The notes under the pieces were generated by a model that had not been told where the DNA came from, ran no database searches, and saw nothing but the letters and a program-made list of their open reading frames with translations. The translations under genes were made by a program, and so were the position numbers. 64,000 nt of DNA from positions 7,998,383 to 8,062,382 of the forward strand of contig NC_091139.1 of NCBI RefSeq assembly GCF_041381155.1. Reading direction: 5' to 3'. The first letter of the stretch is position 1. Each line of letters opens with the position of its first letter. Below, piece after piece: positions 57,700-64,000 of the stretch. This DNA comes from Argopecten irradians (Eukaryota > Mollusca > Bivalvia > Pectinida > Pectinidae).

Positions 57700-58880
57700 T
57701 CCTAAATTTTTAATGTTATTAATGCCGCGCCACCATCAAAATACATGTATCTGGATCCTCACGTTTTTTGACCCATTTGCTGTAATAGCTAAACAAAAAC
57801 CGTGGAACTCTGTCGAAATTGGGATGGAAAGGTTCTATATTAAGCCAGTTTTGGTCCAATATTGAACCTGAAAAACAAGATTTCTCAGAAATGTCTACGT
57901 AAGCTGGTTTTCATCTGAGAGCCTGTATTTATGCAACTTTTAGTAAATATATGAAATATGAGAAATTAATTTAATCTAATATTTCAAATTGAAAGAAAAA
58001 ACAATTTCAAAGAATTTGCTTAATGACCCCTATTAGGATGCCCGCGCCACTCCTCCGGCCAAATATGTCCAAAATATACTTAACTATTCCAAAGTAGTGC
58101 GGCTCGGCGACTGTCGCTATATACCTCCATGTAGGTGTAACCCTGCCCTTTTCAACAAAGACATATATTATATTTGATTAAGTAATGCTAAAACAAAGTA
58201 CTTTCGTGAGCCATTCACAGAACATATACCAAAATACACAAGAAGAAATATTTTGTGATTTCCTGTTATATTATGTTAGTAGTTCAATATGATCTTTATC
58301 AAATGATGCTATTTACATATTTCTGCACTTGTTATGTACAAAGAAGTTAAATCCCATATTGTAAGGTTTTTATAGCGATAAGGAATGCTATACTATCAGT
58401 ACAGACGTTATCTAAAGTTAATAAATCCTGGTGACATTGGAATTTAATATTAATTTTCTATAGCACAGTATGTTAACCATTTTATACATGCAGCTAAAAT
58501 AACCCTTATATTAGGACACCATTCTTGAATCTCCACTTTGTCATTTTATTGGTTTAGTATTAGACAATGTTTTTATCCGTGTTGGCATGGAAACGATAAC
58601 TAGGAATCATAAGACTGTAATTAAATGGATTAAAAGTTGGTAGCAGTCCTGGTCATAGCAGGTATAACTAAATGATATCTGAATAGTGACAATTCCATTT
58701 TTTATTTATTCTAACTTTTATATTTTCTGTCACAAGGATTTTTCATTTCGATTTAATAAGTAATTTCTATCGTATACGTTATCATATTAATATAAGATAT
58801 ATGATTTACAAAATCGTTTTGTCTTTTACATTTAGCAGGGACATTAGATTAAGAACCATCTTCAGATTCCACTCCTTTCC
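57700..58880. other. No feature recognised
   Basis: AT-rich intergenic or intronic DNA between the locus C relics and the segment at 58.9 kb. Confidence 0.4.
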
Positions 58881-58889
58881 CCTGCCCCT

Positions 58890-59165
58890 CTAATTATTAT
58901 TACAACTGATATTTACCACGAGTGTCCACATACTACATACATGTACGTCCTTATATGACCTTAAATGGTCTATTGTTCGTGCACTTTTCCAAAGCCATGA
59001 AGACAAGTAAAGGTTTCCTTCTGTGTATCGTTCATAGTAAGGATCTGGTCTTGTACATTCAGCTTTTTGCAGTAACGGTCTGCACCAAACTTCCATGAAA
59101 TAATCTCTGAAAGACCTCGTTGACCAGGTGTTTCCATACTGACTAAAGGGATTTATAGGATAATT
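58890..59165 (-). other. Coding-like segment, unrecognised
   Basis: An open minus-strand frame of about 91 codons ending in TAG includes GHNYPINPFSQYGNTWSTRS, FRDYFMEVWCRPLLQKAECT and RPDPYYERYTEGNLYLSSWL. It is rich in Trp, Tyr and Cys and looks like a real extracellular or enzyme domain. The family is not recognised. A second frame is also partly open, so chance is possible. Confidence 0.33.
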
Positions 59166-59169
59166 ATGA

Positions 59170-60605
59170 CCTCATAAATTTCCGTTTTGGTTGGTAAGGT
59201 TATATAGTGTCAATCCCAAGCAATTAGAAACCAACAACTCAAACCAAACTAAACCACATTTAGCGTCCTTATCTTCCCTAACTATTACTGAAGATTACTT
59301 CAACTGGGTTACTCTGTTCATTAGTGTTGATATCAAACTGAAGATGATGTACCTCTCCGTCATTAAACAATATAAAGTTTTTAAGTCACGGTTAATGTCT
59401 CCCGACATACCACAGTACTAGTTTTATTCCACCTCTGGGTTACGTATCCGTGTGGCAGTTGACAGCAGGCACTAAAACCTGCCATTGGATGACATTGGCG
59501 GTAAATGCGACTAACTCATGTACCACGTGATACCCGATAGCGTTTGTACGGAAAAAGCATCTCCAGTGGTGATGGAATTTGACTCTTTGCAATCTTTTCG
59601 CTGAATTGAGGTTAGCACCGCGGGTTATAATCTTTAAATGACGTACATTCACCAATAGAAGCAATACAACGTTATCAAGTATCACGCGGTAAGTGCATTA
59701 AAATCCAATTTCACATTCAAATGTCATTCTGAAACTATTACAATCGACATAAAGTCCACTGAAAAGACCTTAAAATCGATAGTTCACAGTGATTGTTAAT
59801 TTTAAGAAATCGTTATGCAATAATTTCCAAAATGTTTTTCCTTAGAGAACTTTATTCTCTTCATGTCGATCGATTGAGCGTTTGACTATTAGAAATGTTG
59901 AAAATAATATACCACTATATACAGAGCAGCCATTTACAGATAAATCAGATGATAGAAAATTTATTTTTTTTGTATAATGTATGGTATCGTCATTAATTTG
60001 CTTTGTGAATTTTGTTGTTTTGTCAAATGTGAAATTAAAATTGTGACCTGAAATATGCATGTCTAGTTTTGACGACTCAAAGAGGACGCTCACTCTTTTT
60101 GAGCATCTGGTGCTTCTCGTTCGCTTTCAGAAGCCTCAGTACAAACATGACGTTTATCTGGTTTTTATCGATTTTCAGTTAAATTGAATGTCATATTGGT
60201 GATACTTTTAAATATATATCTAACTTAATTATTAATTACTTATTTTTAATTAATATATGTTTAACTTGATTGATATCTCAGTTACTACGAGGCCGTGATT
60301 GAATGATATTTTAGATGTACTGAAAGAATATTAGTTTTTCGCCAATTCTGAGTTGCGAGATTGAAACCCACGTGAGACATTTGTCAAATACTATATTACT
60401 CCTACTACTTACCCCGTAGTTTTTTGCTGACGCTTGCTGTTAAATAGGCCAAACCAATTAATTTATCATTTACTACACCATATTAGAATGCGACGGCCTA
60501 GGCATTAAAGTGCATTCGAGTGGCTGAGATTATTTAAATGTTTCATTAGTGCATAAGGCATTGTATAATATTATATTCATACAAAATTGTACAAAAAAGT
60601 CTTAT
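59170..60605. other. No gene recognised
   Basis: Short frames on both strands without family signatures. No structured repeat was seen before 60.6 kb. Confidence 0.4.
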
Positions 60606-60612
60606 TTTATTT

Positions 60613-60768
60613 AAGCAATGAAATCACTATTTTTTAATTTTATCGGGGTATGAAAGAAATTTGTTCGCAAACTGTATTAATCCGCGTAGCGGATTCTCAC
60701 AAAAGTTTGCAAACAAAATTTATTTCATAACCCGTTGAAATTAAAAAAAATAGTGACTTCAATGCTTA
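60613..60768. mobile_element. Palindromic foldback
   Basis: Arms of about 63 bp (AAGCAATGAAATCACTATTT through TATGAAAGAAATTTG to GCAAACT) are inverted around a centre with ATCCGCGTAGCGGAT symmetry. Confidence 0.8.
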
Positions 60769-61089
60769 TAATCAATTTTCCAGGCTACTTTATAGAATAA
60801 AATACGTTTACACGTACGATTCCATTGATTTTTTCCAAGGGATTCTTTTTTTCTAAATCGATACCCAATGTCAATGTTTCTATTGTGACGTCACGATAAC
60901 GTCGGGTTTCCGCGCCATTCTCGGATTTTTGTTATTCATCGTGGAATGAAAAAAATGAATAGGCTAATCAGAAAGCCATTAACATAGAGAAAATTAATTA
61001 TCAACAAATAATGCCATTCCTTAACCCGACAAGACATCACTTCGATCTTATTTACAGGTAGTAATATAAGACTAATACATATGTGGATA

Positions 61090-61205
61090 TGAAGAATAGG
61101 GATATTCTACCCGAGGGTCCCAAAATGTAGTAAAACCCGAGGCTTGCCGAGGGTTTTGCAACATTTTGTGATCCCGAGGGTAGAATATCTCTATCCTTCA
61201 CATCA
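61090..61205. mobile_element. Palindromic foldback, CCCGAGGGT family
   Basis: Arms of about 50 bp (AGGGATATTCTACCCGAGGG, then CCCAAAATGT) are inverted around AAACCCGAGGCTTGCCGAGG. A smaller palindrome with TTGCATGG-CCATGCAA follows at 61,475-61,490. Confidence 0.78.
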
Positions 61206-61569
61206 GCTTATGAAAGAGTATTTTTCTTTCACACCTCGACATTTTATTGCAATTTTACAACTATATTATACAGCCATTTTGAAATAAATTCGAGGAAACC
61301 CACGGCTGTCAACATTTTTCATACATGAAACATTACGTGATATTTCCAACAAAAATTCCTTTGTTTGCATCTTTTATAGTAAAACTAGTCAAGTTTGTGG
61401 AAAAAAAAATGTTAAAGTTTTACCGAGAAATAGAAATTTTGTTGACGTTGTGACGTCACTTAGGCTTTATTGCATGGGTAGCCATGCAATACAGCCTCAG
61501 GCGGCATGAGTGTATTGTCCTAGACCAGCCAGTATTACACCCGTAGGTATGAAAGAAAATGTATTCCCG

Positions 61570-62510
61570 AGGCTCTTCTGTAGTATATATCTAAAATGTC
61601 ATATTGGCATGTACATACTCAGAAATAAACTAATAGAATATCATACATAGGAACGTACACGTGACAAACACAAAACAACAAAGATATACATTGTTATTGT
61701 CTTTATTATATTTAGAATATGAGAAAAACAAACGAGAAAATGAAAAGAAACCAAAACAATAAAAGATATATGTAACTTTTAATTCTTCATTGACATGAAA
61801 CAGGAAATACTTTTAAACGGCATGAATAACAAATGCCGCATACTTATTTTTTCAAATATCAATACAACTTTCTACCTGATACATTTGTTCTCATTTGCCA
61901 TTGTATGGTGATATCAATAAATATTCCAACATGTATTGCTGAAATGTCGTTCATTCTTTTCAATCAATATATTTGTCTTAATCGCCTCTATTCATATGAA
62001 ACGTGCAATATCCCATTGCAAATGATTTCGCTTAATTTAATTTACTATTATATTTTTCCAATTATTTTGTATCCATAATTATTTGTATGCCAAATTCAAA
62101 ATAGATTTAAATTTAAATATAACTCATTGATGCTAAAGGTTCTGGGAGAAATATTCTCACTCATTTTAACACAAAAAATACATGGGTGTGACATTTGTGA
62201 TGAAAAAAAGAATACATATTTATTGCAATGTATATCAGAATTTATATCTAAAACTAAAATATTTTTTTAGATTTCTTTACGGTAAACGATTTTGGATATA
62301 CATTAATAAAATTCATTCAAGATGTAATGTTAAATGTTAAGATATTTTATTGATAATTGTTACTAATAACTATCGGATTACATATCACTTATTTTGCATA
62401 GCATTTTTATATTTGTACTACATGTTGCGGAATAGTTTACATTGTATATATTAAAAAAATAACTAGAAAAAAACACTTGCATTTCTCATTTTTAATGTCC
62501 ATCGCCAGTT
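61570..62510. other. AT-rich, no feature recognised
   Basis: Downstream of locus D on the minus strand. No frame or repeat was supported. Confidence 0.45.
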
Positions 62511-62521
62511 GTTCTTTTTTC

Positions 62522-62527
62522 TTTATT
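62522..62527 (-). terminator. Locus D: possible polyadenylation signal
   Basis: AATAAA on the minus strand, about 190 bp after the locus D stop codon. Confidence 0.4.
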
Positions 62528-62713
62528 TTATTAGAAATTCTACTTAATGTAATTCAGTATCCCTTACTACTTTTCTAATGGAACATAATTACACGTGTTT
62601 ATCATTTGAAACTACCATTTGTGAGGTATTTACAGTTTAACTACATGCACATTATTTGTCTATAGATTTAAAATGAGGTCGACATAAACTGTGCATTTAA
62701 GGAACAGATTGTA

Positions 62714-63048
62714 CTATTTCCTACATACAGATGTGATGAAAGATTTCAGGCGATGGAGATCCAATGCTATGATACACCCAAACACAGAGACCAGGACCCC
62801 AACTCCAAACACAGATCCAAGATTCCTGGCTGATTTTCTGTTATCTGCAGCACAGACGAGTGTCCGTCGGTAGAAACTGGTCTGTTTTCTGTCTATTGCC
62901 AGTTGTTTCTTTAGTTGTTTCATTCGCTGGGTCAGTTCTAACATTGTGGGGACTGTTCTGTTTACATATCGACAACACCAGATGTCTGGACAGGAAGTTG
63001 TAGTGGTGTTTTGCGATGATGGAGATGCATCACAAATCATTCCATAGC
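62714..63048 (-). CDS. Locus D: C-terminal exon with membrane helix
   Basis: A 335-bp last exon with acceptor TTCCAG joins the lectin exon in phase 1 (Gly across the junction). It encodes a Ser/Thr-rich linker, a CPDIWCCRYVNRT segment, a charged probable coiled coil (LTQRMKQLKKQLAIDRKQTS), a helix LGSVFGVGVLVSVFGCIIAL and the end HRLKSFITSVCRK, then stop. The arrangement of cysteines, basic helix and glycine-rich membrane segment recalls a C-terminal module I associate with many molluscan surface proteins (from memory). No ITAM is present. Confidence 0.8.
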
Positions 63049-63059
63049 CTGGAACAGAA

Positions 63060-63840
63060 TGTTCAAACAAACATTCATGTAAAAAGATACATAAGTCGTT
63101 GCAGAGAAAGGACGAAGTTGTGTTTTTGTAATACAATGGTATCTCTAATACCAAGTTACCCAGATATTCTTTACTTTGAGATCACTGGTCATCTAATTAT
63201 TTAGGTACATTATTCCAATCATGTTTTTGCAATAATTGTTTTTTAAAACATATCGAACATTTTCGTGCTTGTAGGCCTACCTTCGACCATGTAAGTGACA
63301 ACACAAATGTATTATCCTCCTTATTAAAACTGAAGATAAAAAATAGTAAGATCATTTAGATTATTTACATTGCACAAACTTCATCTGTGAAAATGGAAAG
63401 CGGAACCACATGTAAAGTTGATTTCTCGTATATATCTTGGTATTTTGTAAACAAACATTTTATACGCGATGTATAATACACGTGACTGTTTCCGGGGCAT
63501 CTGAGGGGCTATTCTCTACTTACTGATACTTGGATACTGTGGATATTTGTTTATATTCTTCATAAAGGAGTATATATAAATTACTTAAGTATAACATATT
63601 TTATTTTGGACAATAGAACCGGTGTTATGAGGAAAAATTATATAAGACATCGAATATATCAGAGCATGTTCTATACTCCCCCATGATGTCGGTCTGGTTG
63701 ACTTGGATCGGGGTATGATTGTTATTCTTTAAATTTTGTATTCACCAAATCCATGTTTTCTCGAAATTCAGTATTGGTATTATTATAAATCAAAACCTCC
63801 CTATTTAAGTTTACTTTGTTTTCAAAATAAGTTAAAATAT
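63060..63840. other. Intron of locus D
   Basis: AT-rich intron, with no feature recognised. Confidence 0.5.
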
Positions 63841-63850
63841 GAATACTGAC

Positions 63851-64000
63851 CTGAAACTTCTACCTCACATAAAGCTAGTGGTCTCCCTTTTGCGTTTCGC
63901 ATGTAAATACGTAAATACCGTCCCAAAGAGCCGTTTGTACAGGGGAAAACTCTCTCCTCCCCATCCCCTATACCGCCCCCTTCGTGAAAGTGACAGAGTA
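63851..64000 (-). CDS. Locus D: F-type lectin C-terminal half, partial
   Basis: The exon is open to the window edge and ends at donor GTCAGT. It reads LCHFHEGGGIGDGEERVFPC, GSLGRYLRIYMRN and LALCEVEVSG, matching the LCYHD-x-GRYV-x-LCEVQV end of the lectins in loci A-C but clearly more distant. The N-terminal half and signal peptide lie beyond the window. Confidence 0.78.

Noticed and set aside
62714-63154. Whole 146-codon frame of locus D as a single-exon protein starting at its first ATG
   Set aside because: The first 35 codons lie upstream of a strong acceptor at 63,049 and are intronic; the exon joins the lectin exon in phase.

Overview
The window is animal nuclear DNA. It is AT-rich, its coding sequence is cut into small phase-matched exons with GT/AG borders, and it holds no operons or rRNA/tRNA genes. 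F-type (fucolectin) lectin domains joined to long runs of 8-cysteine EGF repeats, together with the kinds of dispersed palindromes and repeats seen, suggest a mollusc, probably a bivalve. That assignment is inference. Almost every recognisable gene lies on the minus strand, so the N-termini are at high coordinates.

Four minus-strand loci of one receptor family lie head to tail. Locus D (63,851 to beyond 64,000, with its last exon at 62,714-63,048) is the end of an F-lectin protein with one membrane helix and a very short tail. Locus C (about 57.7-49.8 kb) has a decayed ectodomain (two lectin half-exons, EGF exons with stops, a lost acceptor) but an intact-looking juxtamembrane, transmembrane and ITAM-like tail set. 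Locus B (49,006 down to at least 25,252) starts with a clear signal peptide. It then encodes F-lectin 1, two EGF units, F-lectin 2, a 13-codon half EGF and more than 20 EGF exons, most of them in a 216-bp exon-plus-intron tandem array. No membrane exon for B was found before 13 kb. Locus A (13.4 kb to beyond base 1) repeats the order two-EGF exon (relic), F-lectin 2, EGF exons, membrane helix and ITAM-like tail. A may be a separate damaged paralogue or the 3' part of B.

Together these look like lectin-fused relatives of Draper/CED-1/MEGF10 engulfment receptors. Extracellular lectin and EGF modules would bind a ligand, and a tail carrying YxxL-x11-YxxI/L would signal. The coupling to phagocytosis or immunity is inference from family knowledge.

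The rest is intron and intergenic DNA rich in mobile elements. These include a hAT element with a perfect 8-bp target duplication, a broken DDE_Tnp_4 transposase splitting the EGF array, two copies of a TA-flanked MITE, other TIR elements, a nested tRNA-derived SINE, a LINE tail splitting a satellite, and many palindromic foldbacks. Three or four coding-looking segments at 17.5-20.2, 23.5 and 59 kb were not recognised. The block 29.39-31.56 kb, and patches of locus A, carry many single-base insertions in exon and intron alike. That looks more like unpolished consensus than decay, so frame claims there are weak.
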